A stretch of 64,000 nt of DNA, taken from G963704535 sp963704535. Lineage in GTDB: Bacteria; Chloroflexota; Chloroflexia; Chloroflexales; Roseiflexaceae. A model generated the notes under the pieces. It saw only the letters and a list, made by a program, of their open reading frames with translations. It had not been told where the DNA came from and made no database searches. The position numbers and the translations under genes are program-made. Shown here one piece after another: positions 42,526-53,092 of the stretch. The stretch lies in assembly GCA_963704535.1 (NCBI GenBank), contig OY969916.1, forward strand, positions 9,982,001 to 10,046,000. The letters are read 5' to 3'. How positions within the stretch are numbered: the stretch's first letter is position 1; each line of letters starts with the position of its first letter.

Positions 42526-42858
42526 ATGGCATCGTTCAGGGGCAACGAGTTCGCGGAGCGCGGCCAGGGCGGGCAGATGTTTGACGCCTGGTCGCGCGAG
42601 GCCGATATCAGCGAGATCCATATTCCGGGCGGCAACACCACGGTCATCCAGTCGGCCGGGCTGAGTGCCGACAAGCTCGCGCTCCGCATCCGCTGCACGC
42701 AGGAGCAGCTCGATGCGCTCCGCAACGTCGTCGGCACCTCCGGCAGCCTGGTCTATTCCTACGGCACGCGCACCGCGTTCCTGCGCAGCATCAGCGACGT
42801 GCAGGAGATCCTGGCCAGCGGGAAGTATTTCGCCACCCTACAACTGATCGGGCAGTAG
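42526..42858 (+). CDS. Tail protein (distal tail region) of unknown type
   Basis: 110 residues, beta-rich (ADISEIHIPGGNTTVIQSAG, FLRSISDVQEILASGKYFAT). It follows the tape measure gene by 2 bp and is followed by the tail hub/tip gene, so it probably belongs to the distal tail or hub. Not matched to a named family. Confidence 0.6.
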   Translation: MASFRGNEFAERGQGGQMFDAWSREADISEIHIPGGNTTVIQSAGLSADKLALRIRCTQEQLDALRNVVGTSGSLVYSYGTRTAFLRSISDVQEILASGKYFATLQLIGQ

Positions 42859-42860
42859 CT

Positions 42861-45800
42861 ATGGGCATCCGTGAAGAGTTGAGCAATCCGGTCCAGAAGA
42901 TTACGCTCTCCGTCAAGATCGGCGGGGTCGAGATCGGCAATGTGATCGGCGTGGATATCTCGATGGGTTTGAGCCAGGTCAATATGACGGCTCAGATCCA
43001 CATCGCTGGCGGCCGCCCGTCGGTCGCTGAGGAGCAGGCCACCGCCGACATCTGGGCCGGCTACAACGGCCATGTCGCGCAGCTCTTCTATGGTGAGCTG
43101 TCGGGCCTGGCCTGGGAGTATTTCCCCGGCACGATCACGCTCGATGCCCGCGATCGCCTGGCGCGGCTGCGGCTGAAGTGGGGCGGCGACGATCGCGAAT
43201 ACACCGAGCAGGAGGACGGCGAGATCATCCAAAACCTGGTCGAGGCGATGGGGATCGACAGCTCGGTCACGCATATCGAGTTGTCGGGGTGGACGCTGGG
43301 CGTCATTGAGTCCGTGATCGCCAAAACGGATCAGGCGTTCTGGCCGCTCGTCGAGGAGATCGACAAACTCAGCGGCTACCGCACCTATACGACCAGCGAT
43401 GGCGTGGTGCGGCGCACGCGCGTCAGCGGCCAGGTCGGAGGGGGTGGAGCATTTATTTATCAAAAAGGCGTCAACATCATTCGCGCCCGGCGTACGCGCT
43501 CGCTCGACGGCATCATCAACAAGATGACGATCACCGGCCTGACCTATGAGGGCTTGGAGGTCGTGGGCGAGGCATCGGCTGACAGCCCCTACATCCCCGA
43601 CCCACCCGGACAGATCGGCGACAGCATCCAGTCTAACCTGGTCGAGACCGACGAGGATGCAACCGCGACTGCCCAGCGGATGGTCAGCGATCGCAACCGC
43701 CGCCCGGAGGCCATCGAGCTTGAGGTGCTGGGCAACCCGCTGCTCCAGCCGGCGATGACGATCACCGTCATCCACGACGAGTTGGAGGCAGGGACGGCGA
43801 ATGTGCTGATCGACCGCGTGCAGCACAGCATCAGCCGCTCGGGCTTCCGCTCGACCGTCACCACGCTGGGCGGCGCGCTCTCGGGTGTCAGCCAGGCGCC
43901 GCCGATCGCGGCGTTCGATTTGAAATTGTTTTTGGAAGGTGAGGACACCGGCAGCGGGGTCACGACCAAGATCGTCGGGGTCGCCGACGGCACGGCCTCG
44001 ATCGACCAGGACGGCGACGCGGCATTGATGACGTTCGCCTGGGAGGTCGCAGCAACGGGCGGTACACCCGACCCGGCCAGCGGCAACGGGCCGGTCTTTC
44101 GCTTCGTGATCACGGGCGACGCGACAGAGGTGGTTGTCACTTTGACCGTCACCGACGTGCAGGGAATGACCGGCACATTGGTACGCACCGTGGCGATCGA
44201 CCAATCCAACATGCTGATCGAGGAGCTGTGGACCGCAGAGGGCGACGTCGTCGCCGGCACGTTCGACGGAGAGAAGACGTGGATCGAGCAGGAGCCGCCG
44301 TCGGGCGATGCGACGTGCCTGGCACCGTTTGCGGCGGAGTGGGGCGAGGTCTGGGGCACCTCGACCGGGCATATTTATGCGACCTTCGATCGGCTGGCCA
44401 CGCTGACCGATCTGGGCGCGCCGGCTGGGGCGGTCGCCTGCACGGCTGTGTGGATTCACGAGCAGGAACTCGACCAGGTTGTGGGCCGGCTTCAGCAACG
44501 GCAAGGTCTACCAGGGCACCCTGAACGTGACCGCCAAGGCCGCGACCTGGGCGCTGCGCGGCACTGTGCCAGCCGGGCCGGTCGTCGAGATCCGCGAGAG
44601 CTACGGCACGCTGGGCGAGCTGCGGGCGACGGCGGGCGCTGGCTACTACTACTCGACCACTGCCGGCGCGTCCTGGACACTGGTCGACAGCGGGGATACC
44701 GCCTCACGGATGGCGGCCGGTTTCGATACCAACCTCTATTCGTTCCTCAACGACGCCGATCCGCTGCGCGCCGAGGGTGGCGCCACCATCACGCTCCCGG
44801 CCGATACCGAGCACATCCGAGGCGTCAGCTTCGGCTGGCGCATCCCAGAGATCTACGCCGCCGACAACGAGGCGAACCTGCTCCGAAGCGAAGAAGGCGA
44901 CCTGACCACGCTGGAGGTGGTCGGCTCGGCACCCGCCGGGGTCAACCACCTGGTCCGGTCGGGCAACCTGGACGGGGTGGTCTACGCGGCGGTCGGCGAC
45001 GGGACCGGGGGCAATAGCGGCGCGATCAAGTCGCTCCGCAACGAGGACCCCTGGTACATCCGCAAGACCGACGATCGCCAGGTCTACATGATCGGCGTGG
45101 GGGTCGCGCATCTGAACAATGTTGTGGGCGACGTGGAGCTGATCCGCGTCTCGAATGGCAGCTCCACGCCGAGCGGCCTGCGCGGTGTGTGGCACTTCGT
45201 CAAGAACATGGGCTGGGCGCAGAAAAACACCGGGCTGCCCGACGACGGCGACGAGCCGATCTTCTGGCTCTACATTGCGGTCAATCCGTTTAATGCGAAT
45301 CAGTGGCTGCTCACTGGGAACACCGCGTTCGGCGGCGATCTCCGTATTGTGGATGATGAGGTCCTGATGGATGACCTCGACGCCTCGCCGCTCTGGTACA
45401 GCGGCAACGCCGGTGCATCATGGTCTCCTATCGTGCTGCCGCGCCCGGTCTATTCCAACCTTCATCTCCCGGTCCCAGGAGGCAAAATCAACCGCTTGTG
45501 GATGGCTGATTGGTCGGCAACGGTGGCGGGGAGATGGTGGGCGCCGGCCTACGTGGACGACGCCGGCGATGGCAATGGCGGTGTGGTCTTCCGTGGCATC
45601 TTGGGGGCGGCAGACGCCGAGCCGTTTGTGAGCGGCACTTCGGGGACGTTCACGTTCGAGGTCTATGAGTTCGGTGCGGCCGGGCTACAGGATGAGGTGC
45701 TGATCAGCGCCGATGCGGAGAGCGGCAAGGTCAACGCCGCCGCGAATGCGTTTACCGCAGCCAGCCGCAGGCCTGGCGACCCCGATCCCAGCGACCCGAC

Positions 45801-46290
45801 CAACCAACTGTTTTTCATCGAGCGTATGCCCGATGCCAGCCCGACCATAGTAGCCGCGCGCTCGTTTGTCTCGCCCACCGGGCGGGGCATCCAAATCATC
45901 AGCAACTACCGCACGGCGCTCAATCTGCTCTGGCAGCCCGACAGCATGGAGGCCATCCCCGGCTGGTCGGTCTCCAGCACCCGCGATGCGGTGTATCTCG
46001 CCGGCGGCCGGGCGGGCGCGCTACGTTACTCCGCAACAAAAGGGACAGGCGATATCTACAGCCTGGGCGCGGCGGCGGCGGTGGAGGCGATCGGCACGGA
46101 GCAGACGCTGTGGGTGCGGTCTGACCGGCAAACGCGGCGGCTGGTCGCAATAACGCTCCAGAGCAAGGCTGGCTGCTACGTCTACGATGGGAATGTCTGG
46201 GCCTACCAGCCAGGACCGCCCGGCATCGATGACGACGAGGGCGGGCACCTGGGTGGTTTTGTCGAAGTGATCAACCGGGGGAATGGATAA
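42861..46290 (+). CDS. Tail hub/tip and receptor-binding protein with beta-propeller repeats, frameshifted
   Basis: About 1142 residues once one base is removed near 44476. Residues 1-360 resemble a tail hub (VKIGGVEIGNVIGVDISMGL, TITLDARDRLARLRLKWGGD). Residues about 360-470 look like an immunoglobulin/PKD-type domain. The remainder (second frame from about 44478) contains Asp-box-like propeller repeats (YYSTTAGASWTLVD, WYSGNAGASWSPIVLP). The first frame continues as meaningless Arg-rich sequence to 45017. It probably contacts the host surface. The following fibre gene overlaps its stop. Confidence 0.78.
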
Positions 46291-47777
46291 TGAGCGAGTC
46301 ACTCCTGTTCGGCGAGCTGCTGGACCATGTGCGCAAGATGATCGACGAGCGCCTAGCGCGCTTTCGGGCTGACCTGTCGCGCTCGACCGGCGTGGTGCCG
46401 CCTGGGCAGCTCCCGACCGACGGGAATACCGGGAGCGGCTACAGCCCGGCCGCGCACGCATCAACGCATGCCGATGGCGGCAGCGATCCACTGACCCCGG
46501 CGGCGATCGGCGCAGTGGCCGACGACGACGTAAGGCTGTCCGATGCACGGACGCCAACAGGCGGCGCTGGCGGGGTGTTGAGCGGGACCTACCCCAACCC
46601 CGGCTTCGCGGTGAACATGGCCGAGCAGTCTGAGCTGGACGCACACACCAGCCTGACCACCAGCGCGCATGGCGGGATTGTGGCATCGTCTGATACGCGA
46701 CTGACCGATGCACGCACGCCGACCGCGCACGCCACCTCGCACCAGCACGGCGGGAGCGATGAGATTGCGACCACGACGCCAGCGGCGAACGCGATCCCCA
46801 AGGCAAATGGCAGCGGCTGGCTCGATAGCTGGCTGAGTACGGCCATCGCCCGTCTGACGGATCTCACCTGGTCGAACATTAGCAGCAAGCCGTCCACCTT
46901 TGCACCATCCACACACGCCAGCAGCCACCAGCACGGTGGAGGGGATGAGGTGGCCACCGCAACGCCGGCGGCGAATGCCATCCCCAAGGCTGGTGGTGCT
47001 GGTACGATCGCCGACGGGTGGCTGTCTGCGCTGATCGCCCGAGTCGCCGATATCGTCACACACGCCGCCGTGGTTACGGGGGTGCATGGCCTGATCAACA
47101 GCGGGTCCTACACGCTGACCATTCCAGCGAGCGGCACAGCGGCGCTCCGGGCGTCGGCGGCGACCGCTGGCCGGGTCGGGTTCTGGTCGGATGCACAGAG
47201 CCTGAGCCACGACGCCAACTTGTTCTGGGATGATGCGAACGACCGGCTCGGGATCGGTCTGGCGGTTCCGACGACGCTGCTGCACATCCACTCAACCAGC
47301 GTTCCGACGATGCTGCGCTTCTCCTCCTTTGCGCCTGGGATGGAGTTTCAAGACCATGAGGTCAACGCCAGCCGGATCATGCTGGGCGCGTTTGGTCTCG
47401 GCACGGCGGCCGGTCACTACTCCGCAGGCCAGGGAGACATGAACTTTGTGACCGCGAGCTGGTCGTCGAGTAATAGCAGTGCGATCAACTTCTCCACGCC
47501 GAACAATGATTCCGGCACGTATACACGGCGTCTGATCGTCACGCGCGCGGGCGTGATACTCATTGGGAAGACGAGCGGGTTGACTGGCGCGGGCGATCTC
47601 GATGTCGCCGGGGTCATCGCTGGCGACAAGCATATCCGGCTCACCGAAATCACGGCGCCTGCTGCACCGAGCGCGAATCAGGTGGTCATCTACGCCGAGG
47701 ATAACGGATCGGGCAAAACCCGACTGATGGCCCGGTTTTCGAGCGGCGCAGCGCAGCAGATTGCGATCCAACCATGA
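46290..47777 (+). CDS. Tail fibre protein
   Basis: 495 residues. Repeated HASTHADGGSDPL, ATSHQHGGSDEI and ASSHQHGGGDEV blocks carry HxH-type motifs of intertwined trimeric fibres. Collagen-like or beta-prism spacer sequences (LSGTYPNPGFA, TRLTDARTPT) connect them. The C-terminal part (RLGIGLAVPTTLLHIHSTSV) is a typical distal fibre module. It would determine host range. Confidence 0.82.
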   Translation: MSESLLFGELLDHVRKMIDERLARFRADLSRSTGVVPPGQLPTDGNTGSGYSPAAHASTHADGGSDPLTPAAIGAVADDDVRLSDARTPTGGAGGVLSGTYPNPGFAVNMAEQSELDAHTSLTTSAHGGIVASSDTRLTDARTPTAHATSHQHGGSDEIATTTPAANAIPKANGSGWLDSWLSTAIARLTDLTWSNISSKPSTFAPSTHASSHQHGGGDEVATATPAANAIPKAGGAGTIADGWLSALIARVADIVTHAAVVTGVHGLINSGSYTLTIPASGTAALRASAATAGRVGFWSDAQSLSHDANLFWDDANDRLGIGLAVPTTLLHIHSTSVPTMLRFSSFAPGMEFQDHEVNASRIMLGAFGLGTAAGHYSAGQGDMNFVTASWSSSNSSAINFSTPNNDSGTYTRRLIVTRAGVILIGKTSGLTGAGDLDVAGVIAGDKHIRLTEITAPAAPSANQVVIYAEDNGSGKTRLMARFSSGAAQQIAIQP

Positions 47778-48124
47778 GCGAATCACGTATCTACCAGGCC
47801 GCAGACGGTCGCTACGTCTACTTTGATGGCGTGGCGAAGCATTTCTTCGACACAGAAGGGGAGGCAAACGAGGCTATGAGAGAGCAGGAGTACATCGCGC
47901 AGGCCAGGGCCGCCAATCGCAAGATCTGGGACGGCATCAACGAACTGAAGGCGTTGCAGCCCGAATGGAATGCCTTGGACTACGGCACAACACTCGACGA
48001 AGGAAGCGGCGAGAACGCCGGTATTACGGCCGCTGAGGTCGGCGCGGTCGTGTTCGACACGGCCAACGCGCTGACGACGCTGCTGGCTGGCGGCCATGCC
48101 ACGAACATGGCCAAGCTACTCTGA
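47774..48124 (+). CDS. Fibre-associated or late protein of unknown function
   Basis: 116 residues, overlapping the fibre gene by four bases. N-terminal beta segment (YQAADGRYVYFDGVAKHFFD), then a helical part (AMREQEYIAQARAANRKIWD). It is the last gene of the rightward operon. A fibre assembly chaperone is a possible role by position only. Confidence 0.55.
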   Translation: MSESRIYQAADGRYVYFDGVAKHFFDTEGEANEAMREQEYIAQARAANRKIWDGINELKALQPEWNALDYGTTLDEGSGENAGITAAEVGAVVFDTANALTTLLAGGHATNMAKLL

Positions 48125-48142
48125 TCACCCCGCCCAGAATCA

Positions 48143-48177
48143 CAGCGCCCCACCGAGACCCGCCCGGTGGGGCGCTG
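48143..48177 (+). terminator. Terminator hairpin at the end of the structural operon
   Basis: CAGCGCCCCACC (48143-48154) pairs with GGTGGGGCGCTG (48166-48177), 19 bp after the last late gene. A T-run is lacking. It separates the convergent structural and maintenance operons. Confidence 0.65.
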
Positions 48178-48181
48178 GCGT

Positions 48182-48195
48182 GTTTGCGCGCAAAC
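48182..48195. promoter_or_regulatory. Repeated palindrome site 3 (GTTTGCGCGCAAAC)
   Basis: An exact copy, symmetric over 16 bp (TGTTTGCGCGCAAACA, 48181-48196). It lies in the 264-bp non-coding gap downstream of the ParR/ParM-like genes, a plausible place for a centromere-like or regulatory site. Confidence 0.65.
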
Positions 48196-48388
48196 ATCTG
48201 AGCAGCTCAGGGAGTGCCTGCACCGTGCCACACACTCTATCCCATTGCAACGGCTCGTATTTCGATCGCGAGGCTCTCTCGTATCACCAATCCTCCGGCC
48301 GGCTGGGCGGTTCGCGTGCCCTGTGCCACACCTCCCCATTCTATTCCTTGCGCGCCGCACAGGAACGCTCTAAATAGCCGTGCGACAC

Positions 48389-48661
48389 CTAATCAAAACC
48401 GCGCAGCAGGGTGTCGAGCGCGGCGTCTGCGTCTGGATCTGGGGGGAGTCGGGGCGGCGACGACCCTACGGCGAGTGTGTCGAGCCGAGCCTCGATCCGC
48501 GCCAGCGCTGCGCCCACTTCCAGACCAGTCACAATCACCTGCCGAATGAGCGCCGAGCGGTCCACCCCGGCCGGCTGCGCGGCCAGCCAGGCCCAGATTG
48601 TGGCGCTGCGCGGATCGGAGTCCGGCAGCGCCAGGTGGAGCGAGCGGCGCGAGGCGCTCAT
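48389..48661 (-). CDS. ParR/StbB-like DNA-binding partition protein
   Basis: 90 residues. The N-terminus (RSLHLALPDSDPRSATIWAW ... GVDRSALIRQVIVTGLE) has the ribbon-helix-helix arrangement of ParR/StbB partners of actin-like ATPases. It overlaps the ParM-like gene by four bases and is translated after it, the usual parMR order. The C-terminus is Pro/Asp-rich. Confidence 0.65.
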   Translation of the reverse strand: MSASRRSLHLALPDSDPRSATIWAWLAAQPAGVDRSALIRQVIVTGLEVGAALARIEARLDTLAVGSSPPRLPPDPDADAALDTLLRGFD

Positions 48662-49674
48662 CGCTGCCTCGTCAGTTCGGCGGCAGCGATCGCGGCGAAC
48701 CCCCGCGCGCCACTGAGCTGCGGGTCAGCAGCGGCGATCGCCTGGACAATGCGATCTGGCGCCACTTGGCGCAGATCAGCGCCGGGTACCACCAACTGCT
48801 TGAACTCGCCCGCCAGTGCCGGCCCGAGTGGGATCGCGCCGCCGCCACCCAACACGAGCGCATCCAGCGTTCGCCCGCCGTTCGGCCAGAGCGAGCGCCC
48901 CACGCCCAGGATCGCGTTCACCCCCTTCAGCAGCGCCTCCTGTGTGCCATCGGGCAGCGGCCGCTGCGCGCCGTCAACTCGCACCCCGCCCACACGGACA
49001 GCGGCGTCCACCTCATGCAGCGCGAGTTCCAGGCGCAGTTCTGGGTCGCGTGCGATCAGGCGCTTGATGGTGGCGAGCGAGTCCAGCATGCCGCCCGGCA
49101 CGCTGTCGCCACCTATATAGCTGCCATCCTTGAAGTAGGCCACATTCACATCGCGGTAGCCAGCGTCGATGATCCCAACGTGGCCCTGCATGCGCGCACG
49201 GTCGAGCGACCCCAACTCGAAGACGTAGGCGAAAAACACACCGGCGGCCTCCGGCGCGATCTTGATCGTCACCGATCCCCACGGCGCTGCGGCGGTCCGG
49301 ATCGCCGCCTCCAGCTCGGCGCGCGCCACCAGATCGTTGTACCAGGCGCCGGGCATGCCGCTGCGTATCCACAGCCCATCCGCCTCACGGGCGACCAGCG
49401 TCAGCGCGTGGCGTACGAGTGCGATAAAGGAGGGGTTGCGGTAGCGAGCCTTGTCCGTGATCTGGACCATGTGGCGCGGGGCGAACACGAGCGCATCGTC
49501 GCCCGGAATCCACTTGCCGGAGCCATTCAGGTCGACGATGTGCGGTCCTCGGCCGATCTCGCCGTCGTAGCCGACATCGCTCCAGGGTGCTGCGACGGCG
49601 GGGAACCGCGCGACACGCTGCTCGCTGCTCGCCTTGCCGAAGCCATTTCCGATAATGAGTCCAACGGGTTGCAT
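48658..49674 (-). CDS. parM: ParM-like actin ATPase for DNA segregation
   Basis: 338 residues of the ParM/Alp7-like branch of the actin superfamily. Phosphate-1 region GLIIGNGFGKA, phosphate-2 GIIDAGYRDVNVAYFKDGSY, and adenosine motif ALVLGGGGAIPLG are visible, with GDSVPGGMLDSLATI between. It would form filaments that separate plasmid or phage-plasmid copies with the ParR-like partner. Such genes are unusual in a purely integrating phage. Confidence 0.8.
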   Translation of the reverse strand: MQPVGLIIGNGFGKASSEQRVARFPAVAAPWSDVGYDGEIGRGPHIVDLNGSGKWIPGDDALVFAPRHMVQITDKARYRNPSFIALVRHALTLVAREADGLWIRSGMPGAWYNDLVARAELEAAIRTAAAPWGSVTIKIAPEAAGVFFAYVFELGSLDRARMQGHVGIIDAGYRDVNVAYFKDGSYIGGDSVPGGMLDSLATIKRLIARDPELRLELALHEVDAAVRVGGVRVDGAQRPLPDGTQEALLKGVNAILGVGRSLWPNGGRTLDALVLGGGGAIPLGPALAGEFKQLVVPGADLRQVAPDRIVQAIAAADPQLSGARGFAAIAAAELTRQR

Positions 49675-49700
49675 GGGTTCCTCCTCATATTCAGGTTTGT

Positions 49701-50462
49701 TCAGGGCTCTACCGACTCTGGCTGTCCGAACTGCTCCCGGCAGGCCTCCGAGATACAGCCGATGAATGGATTTGGCCTGGGCGGCTCCTGGAAGCTTGCC
49801 GCCCAGTCAGTCGGCGTAGCTGCCTGCGTCGGCCCGACATCTAGCACCATCCATGGCGCAGCGGTCGGGGCCGGCGCCGCTGTCGGCGGCGGGGGCGGTG
49901 GTGCCACGGTCGGCTGGGCGGCCGGCTCCGCAGCAGCAGGCGCGGCCACGAGCATGACGACCGGGGCCTCCTGCGGGGCGGGCGGGGGCGCCGCATCGGG
50001 CACGCCGGTGATGCACGTCAGCTCCTGAACGGTCATCCAGATCGAGCCGGCGCCCGTAACCTCGGCGCGCACCCACTCGCCGCTGATCTGTTCGGTCGGC
50101 GTAAAGGCCAGGCCGGGCGCAAGAGCGCGGATCTCGGTCGCGCGGTCGGGCTCGCTGTAGGCGATAACCGCGCAGGGCAGAGTCCTTACTGCGGTCATCG
50201 ACGTGTGCAAATCGGGCGCCACTTCGGCAGCCACCTCGGCGGTCGGGGCCGGGGTCGGCAAGGTCGGTGTGACCATGATAATAATCGGCGTCGACCGGGA
50301 CCTGTCCCAGCGCTGCCAGGCGCCCAGGAGAGCACCGCCGGCCAAGATAGCCAGGATAGCGAGCACGCAAGCGAGGAGCCAGCGATCTTGCTCGGCGAGC
50401 CGGCGACGAAGTGTACGGGGCTGGCCAGTGGTGGCCAGGTGGCTCGTAGTTTGGGTTCCCAT
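49701..50462 (-). CDS. Membrane-anchored protein with SH3-like domain and Pro/Ala-rich tail
   Basis: 253 residues from ATG 50462 (GAGAGGAAC upstream). A cytoplasmic basic N-terminus, one membrane helix (WLLACVLAILAILAGGALLG), an external region with an SH3-like stretch (EIRALAPGLAFTPTEQISGE), then low-complexity PTVAPPPPPP. It could anchor a complex at the envelope or be a lysogeny surface protein. Not recognised further. Confidence 0.6.
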   Translation of the reverse strand: MGTQTTSHLATTGQPRTLRRRLAEQDRWLLACVLAILAILAGGALLGAWQRWDRSRSTPIIIMVTPTLPTPAPTAEVAAEVAPDLHTSMTAVRTLPCAVIAYSEPDRATEIRALAPGLAFTPTEQISGEWVRAEVTGAGSIWMTVQELTCITGVPDAAPPPAPQEAPVVMLVAAPAAAEPAAQPTVAPPPPPPTAAPAPTAAPWMVLDVGPTQAATPTDWAASFQEPPRPNPFIGCISEACREQFGQPESVEP

Positions 50463-50537
50463 ATTGTTCCTCTCTCCGCTCAATTGCCCACTCAATAAGC
50501 TGCTCAATCAATCACTCAATTCGCATCCCAGTGCCAA

Positions 50538-52181
50538 TTAAGCGCTAGGGGTGATGGTCGAATTGAGTGATTGAGTGGTTGATTGAGTGGTTGGTTGAGC
50601 GACCGCGTACTCGAATTTCTCGCTGATCTTTTCCTTCCGATTCGGCTCGCGCCGGGTGATCTCTTCTGCCAGAAACAGGTTGCGAAGCTCGGTTTGGATG
50701 ACGCCGAGATCGACCCCAAGCGCCGCCGAGATCTCCCTGCTGGTCAGCCAGGGCTGGCAACCCAGCAGATACAGGATCTGCTGCCGCACGGTCGGCTCCT
50801 TCAACTGCTCGGTCGGGGGCACCGGCGGTGCCGCAATCGGAACGGTCGGAGGAATCGGCGGCGCCGATGGAGGTGCCACGGCCGGGAGCGACGCCGCCGC
50901 TTCTGCCGCCGGTGTGGCCAGGGTCCAGGGCTTGTACGACCGTGGCGCCCGGCCACGGGCGGCGACGCCCAGCTCGGCGTCCTTGACCTCCGGCGTCGCC
51001 ACCAGGAGTGGTTCGCCGCCGGCGCCAAAGAACAGCGACTGGCCGACCCGGAGCATCGTCGCGGCCTGTGCGTATGTGGACGGCAACAGAAACTCGGCGG
51101 TCTCTCGTGACGACCGGCAGACGACCGCGTGGGTCACGCACTGCCGGATGGCCACCCCTTGCGGCCCTAGCAGGCGCTGGCTCCAGTTTTGCGACAGCAA
51201 CAGGACGAAAATCTTCTTCTTTCGGCCCGTGCCGCTCAGGGCCAGCAGCGCATCGACGGCGGCCGGCTCGATCTGCTTCCTGACCATCAGATCCATAAAC
51301 TCGTCAATCACGAGCCACACCGGCATGTCCGCTGGGCTAGGGTTCTGGGTTCGGGCCTGATAGATCCGGTCCACCTTCGCGATGAGCATGCTGATCTCTT
51401 GGGGGGTCGTGGCAAAGCGATCGACTGCCCCGCTGAACGGCGCGATCCGGGTGGTCAGGCTCTCATCGTCGCCCAGGTGCGGATCGGCGATGAAGAGTAC
51501 CCCGCCGTGCGCCGCACACTGGGCGGCGACCAACGTGGCCATGTTCGTTTTGCCGGTCCCCTGCACACCGGAGATCGCCACAAAGCCGGTATGCTTCAGC
51601 ACGAGCTGCTGCGGCGCCCCGGTTGCGTCCAGGCCGATATAGTAGCGATCGGGGCTTGAGAGGCCGCGCCGCACCGCCTCATCCAGGCCGGGAGGCGCCT
51701 CGATAAGCGCAGGTGGCGGCTCGACAGCAGGCGCGGCCAGCGCGTGGTCCATGCGGATCGACTGGTGGTAGCCAGTGAGTTGAGGAAACTGCCGTTGTGC
51801 TTCGGCGAGCGCGACATCATAATGCCGGCTCATGCTCTGCGGGAGCAATGCCAGCCCGGCCTCTCGCAGATCGCGCGCGTAGACCGGGTGGCCGTTCGGC
51901 ATCTGCGCCAGCGCTGCCTGGTCGGCCAGGCCCTCAAGCCTGCGGCTGAAGGCAAGCGCGGCCCGGCCACCGGCAACCAGCAGCACCAGGCCAAAGGCCA
52001 GCAGGGCGTAGGCAATTGGCTGGCCGAAGCCTGCCAGTACCCCGCTGACAGCTACAGCCACCGGCCAGCCAACGATCACAAGAAAGATCATTGCAACGAC
52101 GACGACAAAGGCGCCGGCGGCCAGCCCAGCGCGGCGAAGCAGCGAGGGCGAACTCCGAAGAGGAGGGGATGAGTTTTCCAT
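50538..52181 (-). CDS. Membrane-anchored HerA/FtsK-like DNA translocase ATPase
   Basis: 547 residues. Two N-terminal membrane helices (AGAFVVVVAMIFLVIVGWPV and YALLAFGLVLLVAGG) precede the ATPase core with Walker A GVQGTGKTNMA, LFIADPH, and Walker B VWLVIDEFMDL. A C-terminal winged-helix (LTSREISAALGVDLGVIQTE) follows. The last residues (QPTTQSTTQSLN) derive from octamer-type short repeats. It resembles plasmid/conjugation-associated FtsK-like pumps and fits with the partition genes. Confidence 0.78.
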   Translation of the reverse strand: MENSSPPLRSSPSLLRRAGLAAGAFVVVVAMIFLVIVGWPVAVAVSGVLAGFGQPIAYALLAFGLVLLVAGGRAALAFSRRLEGLADQAALAQMPNGHPVYARDLREAGLALLPQSMSRHYDVALAEAQRQFPQLTGYHQSIRMDHALAAPAVEPPPALIEAPPGLDEAVRRGLSSPDRYYIGLDATGAPQQLVLKHTGFVAISGVQGTGKTNMATLVAAQCAAHGGVLFIADPHLGDDESLTTRIAPFSGAVDRFATTPQEISMLIAKVDRIYQARTQNPSPADMPVWLVIDEFMDLMVRKQIEPAAVDALLALSGTGRKKKIFVLLLSQNWSQRLLGPQGVAIRQCVTHAVVCRSSRETAEFLLPSTYAQAATMLRVGQSLFFGAGGEPLLVATPEVKDAELGVAARGRAPRSYKPWTLATPAAEAAASLPAVAPPSAPPIPPTVPIAAPPVPPTEQLKEPTVRQQILYLLGCQPWLTSREISAALGVDLGVIQTELRNLFLAEEITRREPNRKEKISEKFEYAVAQPTTQSTTQSLNSTITPSA

Positions 52182-52307
52182 AGTAGCACCTCCGTTTCAT
52201 TGCGCGGACGGTGCTAAAATAGGCACCGCTCGCATTGACACGTAATGTCGAGCCACCGGGCTATCGGCCGGGCTCTGGCTTTCCCCCAGATGCTCGGCCG
52301 CTGGTGT

Positions 52308-52787
52308 TTATTCGGGGTTTTCCTCCATAGGTCCAGGCAAGAGCGGCGGCATCTTGCCGGAGTCGTACATCGCTTGCAACTGCGGCGCGGCCCATTGCCC
52401 GAAGGTGCGCCCGTCGGCGAGGACGACGTCGGCCATAAACTCGCGCTCGATCGTGGTAATCCCGCTGGCCACCGCCTCCAGCTTGGCTTGGACGATCAGC
52501 TTGAGCGCTCGCCAGCGCTGCCGCACGGCCTGATCGTAGGCGTTTCCAGCGGCCGTCGTGCTACGTCGCTTCCCGGTCTCGGATCGTGTGACGGTCGGAT
52601 CGTCGCGTGACGGCATCGGCAGCAGGATGCGGACGTAGCGGTCCTGGATCTTGAAGCTGATCGCGCTCAATTCACCCTCCCAGCCATATTGAAATGCTGT
52701 TGCACCATACCTGACCAACAGCCGTTCGATCTCAGTGCGGCTGCGCTCGAGCGAGACATCGGTGCGCGCGGCGTAGCGGTCGCTCAC
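52308..52787 (-). CDS. Phage/plasmid protein of unknown function
   Basis: 159 residues. Segment IERLLVRYGATAFQYGWEGE followed by ISFKIQDRYVRILLPMP, then a helical block (AVRQRWRALKLIVQAKLEAV). This layout is recurrent in actinobacterial and Chloroflexota phages, but I know no function. It overlaps the next gene by four bases. Confidence 0.65.
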   Translation of the reverse strand: MSDRYAARTDVSLERSRTEIERLLVRYGATAFQYGWEGELSAISFKIQDRYVRILLPMPSRDDPTVTRSETGKRRSTTAAGNAYDQAVRQRWRALKLIVQAKLEAVASGITTIEREFMADVVLADGRTFGQWAAPQLQAMYDSGKMPPLLPGPMEENPE

Positions 52788-53092
52788 TCCTGATCCTCCT
52801 CTCCGAACGCCCGCCGCGCCTGCTTGACGATCCGCATCGCCCCCGCAGCTTGCCGCCCGGCCTCCTCCGGGGTGGTCGCGGGCTGCTCGACGCGGATGCC
52901 CAGGACCTCCAGGAGCCGCTGCGCGCTGCCGTGCTGGCCAACCCAGATCTCATCTGATACGTGCCCGCCCAACTCCTCGCCGAGCAGTGCCAGAGCCGCG
53001 TGCTCGATCGCGTCGATCTGCTTGCGATGATCGGCGGCCAGTGTCAGGAGGCCGACCAACTTGAGGTAGTCATCGTGGCTGATGGTCTTCAT
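52784..53092 (-). CDS. Small helical protein of unknown function
   Basis: 102 residues, starting MKTISHDDYLKLVGLLTLAA; the start is fixed by AAAGGAGG six bases upstream on the minus strand. Helical and acidic, ending RAFGEEDQE. It overlaps the exonuclease gene by 23 bp. Not recognised. Confidence 0.65.
   Translation of the reverse strand: MKTISHDDYLKLVGLLTLAADHRKQIDAIEHAALALLGEELGGHVSDEIWVGQHGSAQRLLEVLGIRVEQPATTPEEAGRQAAGAMRIVKQARRAFGEEDQE

Noticed and set aside
48214..49120. Plus-strand frames across the ParM/ParR-like genes
   Set aside because: They are antisense to well-conserved actin-like motifs and show shadow composition.
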